This document shows, piece by piece, positions 17,891-25,792 of a DNA stretch of 46,840 nt. Position 1 is the stretch's first letter; every line of letters begins with the position of its first letter. The position numbers were made by a program, and so were the translations under genes. The stretch is from Deltaproteobacteria bacterium. GTDB lineage: Bacteria; Desulfobacterota; Syntrophobacteria; BM002. Location: the NCBI GenBank assembly GCA_020353155.1, contig CP070689.1, positions 1,409,249-1,456,088 on the forward strand. The letters are read 5' to 3'. The notes beneath the pieces are model-generated. The model was not told where the DNA came from and ran no database searches. It worked only from the letters and a program-made list of their open reading frames with translations.

Positions 17891-18769
17891 GTGAATAAGA
17901 TAAAAAGAAACGCCCCCTGCCCTTGTGGAAGCGGACTGAAGTATAAGAAATGCTGTTTGGGTAAAAAGAGAATAGTAGTAGGGGAAAGGGTCAAGGAAAT
18001 CTATGCTAAAAATTTTAACATCAGGCTAAAAGAAAAAGCGGATGTGAAGGGTATCAGACGAGCGGGGCGGCTGGTTCTCAAAACCCTTGATCTTGTGGAG
18101 ACTAAGATCAGGCCGGGCATTTCAACTGATGAGATCAACACCATTGTGCATGAGTTTACCATTCAAAATGGTGCCATTCCTGCGCCGCTGAACTATCGGG
18201 GATTTCCTAAATCAGTCTGTGTTTCTGTAAATGAAGTGATTTGTCATGGCATCCCGGGAGAGCGAGTTTTACAAGACGGGGACATAGTCAATGTGGATGT
18301 GACTTCCATCCTCAATGGCTACTACGCCGATGCCAATAAGACCTATTTCGTGGGCACACCTGGACCCAAGGCCAAGAGGATAGTGAGTGTGGCTCGCGAG
18401 AGTCTCAAACTAAGTTTGGCCATGGTGAAACCTGGCAATACTATAGGTGATATAGGCTGGGCTATACAACAATATGCCGAAGGTGAAGGCTGTTCGGTGG
18501 TGGAGGAATTTACCGGACACGGAACAGGCTTTGAGTTCCACGAACCCCCACAGGTACCCCATTTCGGCAGGAAAGGCGAAGGGGTTCCCCTGGTACCCGG
18601 CATGGTATTCACCATAGAACCTATGATTAATCTGGGAAAGAAAGAACTGCAAATTCTGGATGACAACTGGACGGCAGTTACCCGGGACGGATCCCTTTCT
18701 GCCCAGTTTGAGCAAACAGTCCTCGTAACCAACAATGGCTATGAAAGCCTAACTCCCTACAAAATCTAG
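17891..18769 (+). CDS. map: Methionine aminopeptidase type I with SEC-C zinc motif
   Basis: Removes the initiator methionine from nascent proteins. The protein is 292 residues. An N-terminal SEC-C motif has Cys10, Cys12, Cys21 and Cys22 (APCPCGSGLKYKKCC), followed by the pita-bread fold. Metal ligands are visible as Asp in VNVDVTSI, Asp in YADANKTY, His in GHGTGFEFHEPP, Glu in FTIEPMINL and Glu in AQFEQTVLV. GTG17891 has GAGGA eight bases upstream, whereas the frame continuing back to 17588 has no family resemblance. The SEC-C subtype is known from several bacteria and may help binding to the ribosome or SecA-like partners. Confidence 0.94.
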   Translation: MNKIKRNAPCPCGSGLKYKKCCLGKKRIVVGERVKEIYAKNFNIRLKEKADVKGIRRAGRLVLKTLDLVETKIRPGISTDEINTIVHEFTIQNGAIPAPLNYRGFPKSVCVSVNEVICHGIPGERVLQDGDIVNVDVTSILNGYYADANKTYFVGTPGPKAKRIVSVARESLKLSLAMVKPGNTIGDIGWAIQQYAEGEGCSVVEEFTGHGTGFEFHEPPQVPHFGRKGEGVPLVPGMVFTIEPMINLGKKELQILDDNWTAVTRDGSLSAQFEQTVLVTNNGYESLTPYKI

Positions 18770-18779
18770 CAAAAAGGCA

Positions 18780-18962
18780 ATTCTCCGAAATCTGTAAGGC
18801 TATTGTGTCAGATTCCACTAGTTTTCTCCGCCCTTGGAGTAATGGAGCAATGGCGTGATGGAGTAGTGGAAGCTAAACGATTCTAATAATAGCCACTCTA
18901 ACCATTACTCCAATACTCCACAACTCCAATACTCCGATGACCGCTGAGTATCCGTGGTCATC
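18780..18962. repeat. GGAGTAATGG inverted repeats and a 7-bp hairpin
   Basis: TTGGAGTAATGGAGCAATGG units at about 18834-18872 face ATTACTCCAATACTCC units at about 18904-18935, so the two halves can pair. GATGACC (18936-18942) then pairs with GGTCATC (18956-18962). The same words occur at 34469-34500. Confidence 0.6.
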
Positions 18963-19009
18963 TAAAGAATCCAGTGAAAAGTACTCCTATCACAAAAGTA
19001 GTTTTTCTA

Positions 19010-19038
19010 TTGACAGCATCTATACTTCCCCTTAACCT
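19010..19038 (+). promoter_or_regulatory. Possible promoter before two tiny ORFs
   Basis: A perfect TTGACA at 19010-19015, with TAACCT 17 bases on (three of six matches) and an AT-rich TATTTATATA after it. The -10 assignment is weak. Confidence 0.35.
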
Positions 19039-19074
19039 ATTTATATAGCTTACACATAGTAGGAGGCTTCTCCG

Positions 19075-19146
19075 ATGGTAGTGAAAATGGGCCGCCTTCG
19101 CTCCTGGCGGGATAGTGTATTTTCCGTTGGGAGCCGAGAATGGTGA
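19075..19146 (+). CDS. Possible 23-residue small protein
   Basis: ATG19075 opens a 23-codon frame (MVVKMGRLRS, then WRDSVFSVGSREW). It is preceded by a perfect AGGAGG (19061-19066) at eight bases spacing, with a promoter-like TTGACA about 65 bases upstream. The stop overlaps a GTG that opens a second small frame. The peptide is basic and has no membrane segment. Nothing identifies it; it could be a leader peptide, a small protein or chance. Confidence 0.3.
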   Translation: MVVKMGRLRSWRDSVFSVGSREW

Positions 19147-19208
19147 GTGACATAGATGAGCTAAAACAAGTTCATGGCAGCCTCAAATCATTTTCTGGTG
19201 CTGATTGA
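19143..19208 (+). CDS. Possible 21-residue small protein, overlapping start
   Basis: Begins at a GTG that overlaps the stop of the preceding small frame (GTGA), the layout of translational coupling. The 21-residue product is MSDIDELKQV then HGSLKSFSGAD. It has no own ribosome site and no recognised family. Support is positional only. Confidence 0.2.
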   Translation: MSDIDELKQVHGSLKSFSGAD

Positions 19209-19476
19209 TTCAACAGATAATTAGTTTCAAATCAAACCACACTTAACGAATACAGTTCGGCTTATTCGCTCTCGACAGAAGATCTGCTAAAATAGCCCTT
19301 CAAGATATACCTCCACCCTCGTTCCTTGCTCTTCGGGCGATGAACCTTCTTCTGGAGAAATAATTCTCCCCACTCTGGATCACCCGCACGGTTCTTCCAT
19401 GGTTGCTTTAATTGGCAGAGGATCACTTGCCTTGGCTTACAATTAGTAGCTAGTTTCCATACGGAAACTCTACATC
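19209..19476. other. Non-coding spacer, nothing recognised
   Basis: No gene, strong hairpin or repeat is seen between the small frames and the GTCATTC element. Confidence 0.3.
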
Positions 19477-19568
19477 GTCATTCTGAGCGCAGCGAAGAAT
19501 CTCCTGGAAAACACAGAACCAAAGGATTCTTCCTAGTCCCGCCACTGGCGGGACTCCTCGGAATGACA
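19477..19568. repeat. GTCATTCTGAGCG palindromic element
   Basis: Begins GTCATTCTGAGCGCAGCGAA and ends GGAATGACA, with an internal AGTCCCGCCACTGGCGGGACT hairpin. This type of GTCATTC...GAATGAC element is widespread in environmental bacterial genomes. It lies about 48 bases upstream of the cNMP-binding gene. Confidence 0.65.
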
Positions 19569-19615
19569 ATCGAAAACAGAGCTTTCCAGATGGGCACCGG
19601 CGAAAGGAGGATACC

Positions 19616-20122
19616 ATGTTTATTCTGCAAACCGATCTGTTTCGGGGAATGAGCAAGGATTTCGTAAAAAGAGTTTATGACACTTCAGTAAAAGAATCCT
19701 ATAGGGAACATGAGATACTATTCCCCGAAGGAGGAAAGGCCAAGTATTTCTACATTCTATTGAAAGGACGAGTTAAGCTGGAAGTTGGTGAAATTAGACA
19801 GTTAGTTTATACGCTTGAACGTCCAGGGGAGGCTTTTGGTTGGTCCAGTCTTGTGGGCCGAGAAAACTATTCCGCCTCCGCCAAATGTATGGCAGACACC
19901 AAGTTGGTAAAATTCGACCGGGACAAGTTCCGCACCGTACTGGAAAAAGATCCTAGCAATGGGCTCGAGCTTTTCAGGCGGCTGTCAGGGGCTTTGGGAG
20001 AGAGGCTTATTAATAGCTACGGTGCCTTGGCTTTTGCCCAATTAAGCGAAGACCACCGCACCTACGGCAGTTCTCTTACACTCAAACAAGCTGGCGGCGA
20101 GGTAAGCGAGAGTTCTCAATAG
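19616..20122 (+). CDS. Cyclic-nucleotide-binding domain protein without HTH
   Basis: Protein of 168 residues covering one Crp/Fnr-type effector barrel (about 8-125: FRGMSKDFVKRVYDTSV, FPEGGKAKYFYILLKGRVKL, GEAFGWSSLVGRENYSASAK). A helix and a short polar tail follow, and there is no helix-turn-helix. It is therefore unlikely to be a transcription factor by itself; a single-domain sensor or partner protein is more likely. AAAGGAGGATACC gives a strong ribosome site. The cassette GWSSLVGRENYSASA lacks the usual Glu and Arg pair, so cAMP binding is doubtful. Confidence 0.8.
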   Translation: MFILQTDLFRGMSKDFVKRVYDTSVKESYREHEILFPEGGKAKYFYILLKGRVKLEVGEIRQLVYTLERPGEAFGWSSLVGRENYSASAKCMADTKLVKFDRDKFRTVLEKDPSNGLELFRRLSGALGERLINSYGALAFAQLSEDHRTYGSSLTLKQAGGEVSESSQ

Positions 20123-20162
20123 AAAAAACCCCCACCGACTACGCTCATTTAGTAGGTGGGGG
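20123..20162 (-). terminator. Rho-independent terminator of tRNA-Phe
   Basis: CCCCCACC (20129-20136) pairs with GGTGGGGG (20155-20162). On the minus strand the hairpin is followed by six T (20128-20123). It lies 15 bases past the tRNA 3' end and may also stop the convergent cNMP gene. Confidence 0.8.
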
Positions 20163-20176
20163 TCAAATATTAACTC

Positions 20177-20252
<76 letters not shown>

Positions 20253-20273
20253 ATTTTTACCCGAGCGCCCCGA

Positions 20274-20302
20274 CTTATACGATCCACTCGATTTTTTGTC
20301 AA
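20274..20302 (-). promoter_or_regulatory. Strong sigma-70 promoter of tRNA-Phe with GC-rich discriminator
   Basis: On the minus strand TTGACA (20302-20297), 17 bases, then TATAAG (20279-20274). A GC-rich stretch (TCGGGGCGCTCGG) follows before the tRNA. GC-rich discriminators are typical of stringently controlled stable-RNA promoters. Confidence 0.8.
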
Positions 20303-20401
20303 GGGGAAAAAGTGCCAGGAGTGTGCACCAATAAGGGCTCAAAGGGAATAACGCAGAACAAATAGCGCCGCGAAGGCCAAAGGTAATAGGTTATGGGTAA
20401 T

Positions 20402-20438
20402 AGGTCATAGGTGAGAGACATCCCATAACCCACAAATC
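20402..20438. repeat. 37-base repeat AGGTCATAGGTGAG, copy 1
   Basis: AGGTCATAGGTGAGAGACAT then CCCATAACCCACAAATC. An almost identical 37-base copy lies at 34597-34633, preceded there too by a GCG-GCCAAAGG-like stretch. Confidence 0.65.
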
Positions 20439-20497
20439 TACAAATTGTCTCTGTGCGCTCTGCCAAGTTGCGATCTTTGTGATTTAAGGAGAGTGGC

Positions 20498-21157
20498 TTA
20501 GTCTTTCTCTTCTCCGCCCTCTGAATCCAAGTGACCTTCTAGCTCTTTTGCCAGGGCAGAAAGATCATCGTCATTGAGGTCCAATTCAAGCTCTGCTCCG
20601 GGATCAGCAGTTGCTGACTCTGCTGAAGCTTCCGGCTCCAAAGATATCTCATCCTCAAAACCACCTAGATCTCCAAAGGAATCCCCATCTGCTTCAATTT
20701 CCAGCCCTAAAAACCCTTCATCTTCTTCAGCCGCACTAGAGTCTCCAGAACTAAGCTCTGCAAGATCATCCAGCTGCAACTCCCCGCCTTCAGCATCTCC
20801 CATGGAAGAGGCCTCAATGGTCTCCAGGTCATCCAGGGCAATTTCGCTTAGGCTCACTTCATCAGAGGAGTTGTCCTCAGAAGGGATCTCCAGATCTCCC
20901 ATATCGATACCTTCGGAGGCAGAAGGCTCACCCATGCCCAGTCCACCCAACTCCAGTTCAGTCTCCTGGGTAAGGCTGAGCTCTTGTTGACCACCACCGC
21001 CTTCCATCTCCCCTACTAAGCTGCCGAGAAGAAAAGGCACTTCAGGCCTGAAATCCAGCAGATTGAGATCTTCTCGAACAGTAGAAAGATCTTTGCTGCA
21101 TTTCGGACAGTTGTTCAAATGATCAAAACTGACATAACCACACTTGGAGCATCTCAT
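20498..21157 (-). CDS. Acidic protein with N-terminal zinc ribbon
   Basis: Protein of 219 residues. It opens with a zinc ribbon (MRCSKCGYVSFDHLNNCPKC), followed by about 190 residues very rich in Asp, Glu, Ser and Gly, with recurring short words such as ELELGGLGMGE, IALDDLETIE, LQLDDLAELS and LELDLNDDDLSALA. It is probably disordered in large part. AAGGAGGG at about eight bases upstream decides ATG21157 over the longer frame to 21196. Proteins with a zinc ribbon and an acidic tail occur in Deltaproteobacteria, but I know no function. Gene order places it downstream of rsmE. Confidence 0.75.
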   Translation of the reverse strand: MRCSKCGYVSFDHLNNCPKCSKDLSTVREDLNLLDFRPEVPFLLGSLVGEMEGGGGQQELSLTQETELELGGLGMGEPSASEGIDMGDLEIPSEDNSSDEVSLSEIALDDLETIEASSMGDAEGGELQLDDLAELSSGDSSAAEEDEGFLGLEIEADGDSFGDLGGFEDEISLEPEASAESATADPGAELELDLNDDDLSALAKELEGHLDSEGGEEKD

Positions 21158-21264
21158 GACACCCTCCTTAATCTCGCACCCCCTGCTTGCCTGCAAGCAG
21201 GAGCTGGGTGGATTCGGAGTAGGTTTTGTGAGGCAGTATAGCCGAAGCCAGCCTCAGGTCAAGA

Positions 21265-22014
21265 CTAAAGACCCAAGTCGCCCAGTTCATATTGTATCAG
21301 GCCAATTACCACAATTGCAGCAGTTTCTGTCCTCAGTATTCGCCGACCTAGAGAAATAGATTGGAAGCCGGCAGCAGCAGCCTCTTCAGCCTCCTTTGCG
21401 GAGAATCCTCCTTCCGGACCGATAAGTACACAAGCCTGGCGAGCTCTACCTTTCCCTTCGAGGACCTGCCTCAAGTTTTCTTTTTCTTCCTCCTCCCAAC
21501 AAAAGAGCTTTAGTTCCGTATCTGCCGCCTGCTGCAGCAGCTGGCGAAAATCGGTGAGCGGCCATATGCGCGGAACCATGTTCCGCCCGCTCTGTCTTGC
21601 CGCTTCTTGAGCTATTCTACCCCACCTTTTTATTCTGCTGAGGTCTTTCTCCCCTGCCAACCAACGTTGCGCCCTCTCTGTCCGGACCGGGACAATTTCA
21701 TTTACTCCGAGTTCGGTGACCTTCTGAACAATTAGATCCATGATGCCTGGCCGGGGTAGTCCTAGTGCCAACATCAGGCTAAGAGTCGACTCGCGGTCTA
21801 CCCTTTTACCAGCATTCACCTTGAACCGAACAAGCTGTCGTCCCACCTCCAAGATCTCTGCGGGGAATTCACTTCCACTGCCGTCAAAAAGTACGACAGG
21901 TTCTCCGACTCCCAAACGCAGGACCCGAGTCATATGGTGAGCTCTTTTGCCAGTTACTAACCTCTCTCCTGGCTTCAAAGGCTCACCTTCAATAAAGAAA
22001 CGGCGCAGTTTCAT
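21265..22014 (-). CDS. rsmE: 16S rRNA (uracil(1498)-N3)-methyltransferase
   Basis: SPOUT-class SAM methyltransferase that modifies U1498 in helix 44 of 16S rRNA. From ATG22014 (MKLRRFFIEGEPL) it has 249 residues, the family norm. It has an N-terminal PUA-like domain and a C-terminal trefoil knot with LIGPEGGFSAKEAEEA and LGRRILRTETAAI. The frame continues to ATG22068, and neither start has a clear ribosome site. It lies between the acidic zinc-ribbon gene and the prepilin peptidase on the same strand. Confidence 0.94.
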   Translation of the reverse strand: MKLRRFFIEGEPLKPGERLVTGKRAHHMTRVLRLGVGEPVVLFDGSGSEFPAEILEVGRQLVRFKVNAGKRVDRESTLSLMLALGLPRPGIMDLIVQKVTELGVNEIVPVRTERAQRWLAGEKDLSRIKRWGRIAQEAARQSGRNMVPRIWPLTDFRQLLQQAADTELKLFCWEEEEKENLRQVLEGKGRARQACVLIGPEGGFSAKEAEEAAAAGFQSISLGRRILRTETAAIVVIGLIQYELGDLGL

Positions 22015-22154
22015 GGAAACAGGCCAAGCCGACTGAGCCCAAAAGTGGCCCTCGACCACCATAGGCAATCAGTCAAATGAAGATTGTAAGCAAGATGAGT
22101 GCCGAAATTACCCTAAACCGGCCAAAGTAGCCGAAATTAAGAGACAAATCTTTC

Positions 22155-22943
22155 TCACACTGGCCCGCTGAGTCTGTACAAGTACCAGTTAATCAGCGCC
22201 GGTCCCCAAAAAACATAACTCATGGCCCCCAAGGCTAAAAATGGTCCAAAGGGGATCTTAGTTCCCCCTCCAGATTTGTCCCTAAGCATGAACAGCAACC
22301 CCGCCAGCGAACCTGCCAAGGAACTGGCAAATAGGGTGTATATTACCCCCGGAAGCCCCAGAAAGGCGCCGATCATAGCCAAAAGCTTGATGTCACCACC
22401 ACCCATGCCCTCACGTTTCCTCAGCAACTGGTAGCCCATTGCTACCAAGAAAAGCACTCCCCCACCTGCCAACAAACCGAGCAAAGATTGCCAGAGATTA
22501 ACATCAGGAAGGAGAAAAGACGCGGCCACACCAATGACAATTCCGGGCAGAGTAATTACGTCGGGAATCGTATAGGTGTCGAGATCTATGAAAATGATCA
22601 CCAACAATGCGGAAAAGAATATAAAGTATACCGGCAACTCCGGACTCAATCCGAAAGTCCTGAAAAGGGCAAGCCCGTTCAGGCCGCTTAGCCCCTCCAC
22701 CAGTAAATATCGCGGTGAAATGGACGTCTTACACTTACGGCACTTACCTCGGAGAACCAGGTAGCTGAGCAAAGGGATATTGTCATAGAAACGAATAGGA
22801 GCATGGCAACTTGGACAGTGCGAACCGGGCTTGACTAGAGAGTGGCCTTTGGGAAGTCTCAATATGCAAACATTGAGGAAGCTGCCAATAGCCGCTCCCA
22901 CAGCGAAAACCCACAAAGCTAAAATCGCACTGCCGAGATCCAT
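22155..22943 (-). CDS. pilD: Type IV prepilin peptidase / leader peptidase
   Basis: Bifunctional inner-membrane aspartic protease that cleaves prepilins and pseudopilins and N-methylates the new end. The protein is 262 residues with about eight hydrophobic segments. Its cytoplasmic loop carries Cys43xxCys46 and Cys68xxCys71 (zinc). Catalytic Asp regions are FIDLDTYTIPD (Asp120 area) and GGGDIKLLA, and the C-terminal GGGTKIPFGPFLALGA motif is present. It implies type IV pili or a type II secretion system elsewhere in the genome, since no pilin genes are in the window. Confidence 0.93.
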   Translation of the reverse strand: MDLGSAILALWVFAVGAAIGSFLNVCILRLPKGHSLVKPGSHCPSCHAPIRFYDNIPLLSYLVLRGKCRKCKTSISPRYLLVEGLSGLNGLALFRTFGLSPELPVYFIFFSALLVIIFIDLDTYTIPDVITLPGIVIGVAASFLLPDVNLWQSLLGLLAGGGVLFLVAMGYQLLRKREGMGGGDIKLLAMIGAFLGLPGVIYTLFASSLAGSLAGLLFMLRDKSGGGTKIPFGPFLALGAMSYVFWGPALINWYLYRLSGPV

Positions 22944-22983
22944 AGGTTAATTCCTTATCTGACCTCTTCGGCAATCTAATAAT

Positions 22984-23061
22984 CTGTGGGAGCGACTTTC
23001 TAGTCGCGAATTGCCAACGTGCTGAGGATGCATAATCGCGGCTGAAAAGCCGCTCTCACAG
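22984..23061. repeat. TGTGGGAGCG palindromic repeat with two inner hairpins
   Basis: TGTGGGAGCGACTTTCTAGT at the left faces AAGCCGCTCTCACAG at the right. Each arm also has its own small hairpin (GCGACTttcTAGTCGC and GCGGCTgaaAAGCCGC). It resembles REP/BIME-type intergenic units known in Pseudomonas and others. Confidence 0.65.
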
Positions 23062-23115
23062 GAATTTGATAATAAGGATCTTAAATACAAGTTTCATGCC
23101 TAATCTTGCCAAAGA

Positions 23116-25524
23116 TTAAGTACTAATCTTCTGGCTCTCCTTATATCCGCAGGACTTCACCGGGCAGGCCAAGTATTCTTCCCCCTTGCTCTGACGGACT
23201 AGCATATAAGGATTGCTGCACTGGGGACATTCTTTGTCCACTGGTCTCGACCAAGAAACAAACCTGCACTTGGGAAACCTACTGCAGCCATAGAACCGCC
23301 TCCCTTTCTTGGATGCTCTCTCCACCAACTCTCCTTCACAGTTAGGTTGGGGACAGGCCACCCCCGTGCCAATAGATCGGGTGTTTCGGCAACTGGGATA
23401 TTTTTCGCAGGCAAGAAATGGTATGCCCTGGCGGCTCTTGCGAACGACAAAGCGTCCACCGCATTTGTCGCAAATTTCATCGGTGTATTGAACTTTCTTA
23501 TCTTTACCTTCTTGTTTATCCTCTTGCAGCGAGCGGGTATTTTTGCATTCAGGGTATCCGGTACAGGCCAAAAAGGTTCCAAACCGCCCATTCTTCTCCA
23601 CCATGTCACGGTTACAAAGTTCACACTTTCCCCTAACTGCACCCTCTATGGCTACTTGGATCTTTCCTTTACTATCCCTGGCGAAGTTCTTACTACTCTT
23701 ACAATTTGGATATCCGGAGCAGGAAAGAAACAGCCCATTCTTTCCCCAACGAATGTGCATCTTTTTCCCGCATTGCTCACAGTCGATGTCAGTGGGTACT
23801 CCTTCCCTCTTAACATCGGTCATTTCTGTTTGGGCCCGCTCTAAGGCCTGGTGGAATCGCTGGTAGAATTCTTCAATCACTTGGAGCCATCCCTGACTAC
23901 CGCTCTCTACCTGGTCAAGCTTTGCCTCCATCTGGGCGGTAAAAGCAACATTCAGGACCTCGGGGAAATTGGCCACCAGCAAATCATTCACCAGCATGCC
24001 CAGCTCGGTGGGTGTGAACCGCCCTTTTTCTTTTTTGGTATACTCCTTCTTTTGAATAACCCCCATAATACTGGCATAGGTACTCGGCCTTCCAATTCCT
24101 TGCTCTTCCAACTCTCGAATAAGGGACGCCTCGGTGAACCTGGGCGGCGGCTGGGTGAAATGCTGCTTCGGTTCTACCTTTATCAATTTCAGCGCACTGC
24201 CTTCCTTTAGATCTGGGAGTTTCAAACCCTCTTCTAATCCAGTTTCACCATTGTCTGAACCCTCTATGTAGAGCTTCATGAATCCAGGAAAACGGATCAC
24301 AGTCCCGCTGGCTCTTAGAATGAAGTCACCCGCGGCAACTTGCATTACCGTTTGGTCCAGTTGGGCCGGACTCATCTGGCTTGCCACGAATCTTTTCCAT
24401 ATCAATTCATATAGTGCCAACTCTTCTTTTTTCAGGTAGGTTGCCATCTCCTTGGGAGTCCTGGCAACCGCGGTTGGACGAATTGCCTCATGGGCATCTT
24501 GAGTTCCTTTGCGGCTGGGATATACTGGGGCTTTCTTGGGAAGATACTCCGCGCCCAGATTGTCCCTGATCCAGCTGCGCCCATCCGCAACCGCCTCCTT
24601 GGCAATCCGGGTAGAATCTGTTCGCATGTAAGTGATGAGACCCACGGCACCCTGTGTGCCTAGTTCGATTCCTTCGTAGAGACGTTGCGCGATGGCCATG
24701 GTCCGCTGAGCTGTATATCTAAGCTTGCGAGCGGCCTCCTGCTGCAGGGTGCTGGTGATAAAGGGCGGGGCAGGATTTCGTGACCGTTTCTTTTTTTCAA
24801 CCTTTCCCACCTGGTAGCTGGCTTGCTCCAGGGCCGACACTAGTTCCGAGGCCTGTTCCTGGTTGGATATTTTGATCTTCTCGCTACCCCTTCGCCACAA
24901 TCGAGCCTCAAATTGTGGCTCCACCTCACCCTCCAACAGTGCAATAATCGTCCAGTACTCCTCACTGTCGAAAGCCAGTATTTCAGCTTCCCGTTCACAT
25001 ATTAGACGGAGGGCAACTGATTGGACACGACCAGCGCTTAGCCCACGACGGAGCTTATCCCAGAGAATGGGAGAAATCTGATAGCCAACCAGCCTGTCAA
25101 GGAGCCTTCTGGCCAACTGGGCCTCAAATTTCTGCTTATCAAGTTCTCCAGGTTTCTTCAAAGAGCTTTCGATGGCATTGCGAGTCAGTTCGTTGAACAG
25201 CACTCGGTAAATATCCTTTCTCGAGGACCGCAATTCCTCTGCTATATGCCAGGCGATTGCCTCGCCCTCTCGATCTGGATCTGGTGCCAGGTAGATGCTT
25301 TCAGCCTCCTTCGCCGCCTTCCTCAGATCTTTAATGACCTTTTCTTTTCCTTTGATCACCTTGTAGTATGGCTCGAATTCGTTTTCGATATCGATTCCGA
25401 GTTCATTTTCCGGAAGATCTTTAATGTGTCCTACGGAGGCCCGGATATCGAAACGGTCGCCGAGATAGCGATTTAGGGTCCTGGCCTTGGTTGGTGATTC
25501 AACAATCAGAAGTGACTTGCCCAT
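23116..25524 (-). CDS. topA: DNA topoisomerase I with five C-terminal zinc ribbons
   Basis: Type IA topoisomerase, relaxing negative supercoils by a single-strand break through a tyrosine. The protein is 802 residues. The Toprim domain is at the start (LLIVESPTKARTLNRYL, and DPDREGEAIAWH). The active tyrosine is in LITYMRTDSTRIA, and the family motifs GRPSTYASIM and ELGMLVNDLL are present. The C-terminus has five four-Cys ribbons in a row (starting CEQC, CELC, CDKC, CPQPNC and CPQC), more than the three of Escherichia coli. dprA lies upstream on the same strand, a common pairing. Confidence 0.96.
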   Translation of the reverse strand: MGKSLLIVESPTKARTLNRYLGDRFDIRASVGHIKDLPENELGIDIENEFEPYYKVIKGKEKVIKDLRKAAKEAESIYLAPDPDREGEAIAWHIAEELRSSRKDIYRVLFNELTRNAIESSLKKPGELDKQKFEAQLARRLLDRLVGYQISPILWDKLRRGLSAGRVQSVALRLICEREAEILAFDSEEYWTIIALLEGEVEPQFEARLWRRGSEKIKISNQEQASELVSALEQASYQVGKVEKKKRSRNPAPPFITSTLQQEAARKLRYTAQRTMAIAQRLYEGIELGTQGAVGLITYMRTDSTRIAKEAVADGRSWIRDNLGAEYLPKKAPVYPSRKGTQDAHEAIRPTAVARTPKEMATYLKKEELALYELIWKRFVASQMSPAQLDQTVMQVAAGDFILRASGTVIRFPGFMKLYIEGSDNGETGLEEGLKLPDLKEGSALKLIKVEPKQHFTQPPPRFTEASLIRELEEQGIGRPSTYASIMGVIQKKEYTKKEKGRFTPTELGMLVNDLLVANFPEVLNVAFTAQMEAKLDQVESGSQGWLQVIEEFYQRFHQALERAQTEMTDVKREGVPTDIDCEQCGKKMHIRWGKNGLFLSCSGYPNCKSSKNFARDSKGKIQVAIEGAVRGKCELCNRDMVEKNGRFGTFLACTGYPECKNTRSLQEDKQEGKDKKVQYTDEICDKCGGRFVVRKSRQGIPFLACEKYPSCRNTRSIGTGVACPQPNCEGELVERASKKGRRFYGCSRFPKCRFVSWSRPVDKECPQCSNPYMLVRQSKGEEYLACPVKSCGYKESQKIST

Positions 25525-25610
25525 TCAATGTCCTCGATGCGTTGTCTAGTTTCCAGTACTCGAATCCTAAATTAATCATAATATAACTACTAAAAAGAAC
25601 ATAACCATCT

Positions 25611-25792
25611 AGTCCGAATATTTCATGAATTGCTGTCGCGAGACCACAAAGATGGGCGGGCCACTGGGCTACCGCAGGGTATTGGTCCCGAGGCGTACCT
25701 TAAAGGTACGTCGTAGGGGCCGATACCCGAGGACGCCCGGAAGGACGCCCATATCTGTGGTCGCAGCACGTGATTCATGAAATATCCGGACT
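25611..25792. repeat. 182-bp palindromic element, copy A
   Basis: Almost the whole length folds on itself. The outer 20 bases (AGTCCGAATATTTCATGAAT) match the inverse of the right end with one change. A middle stem of ACCACA..GATGGGCG pairs with CGCCCATATCTGTGGT. The centre is GGCGTACCTTAAAGGTACGTC. It has no open reading frame. Its right end supplies two of the three bases of the dprA stop codon. Copy B at 38860 has exactly the same length. Confidence 0.85.

Noticed and set aside
20574-20990. 138-residue Ser/Pro-rich plus-strand frame
   Set aside because: It lies fully opposite the acidic zinc-ribbon gene; its composition mirrors the Glu/Asp/Ser codons of that gene. No ribosome site.
23347-23866. 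Plus-strand frames of 107-165 residues
   Set aside because: Antisense to the zinc-ribbon part of topA; the regular cysteine codons create long open frames by chance.
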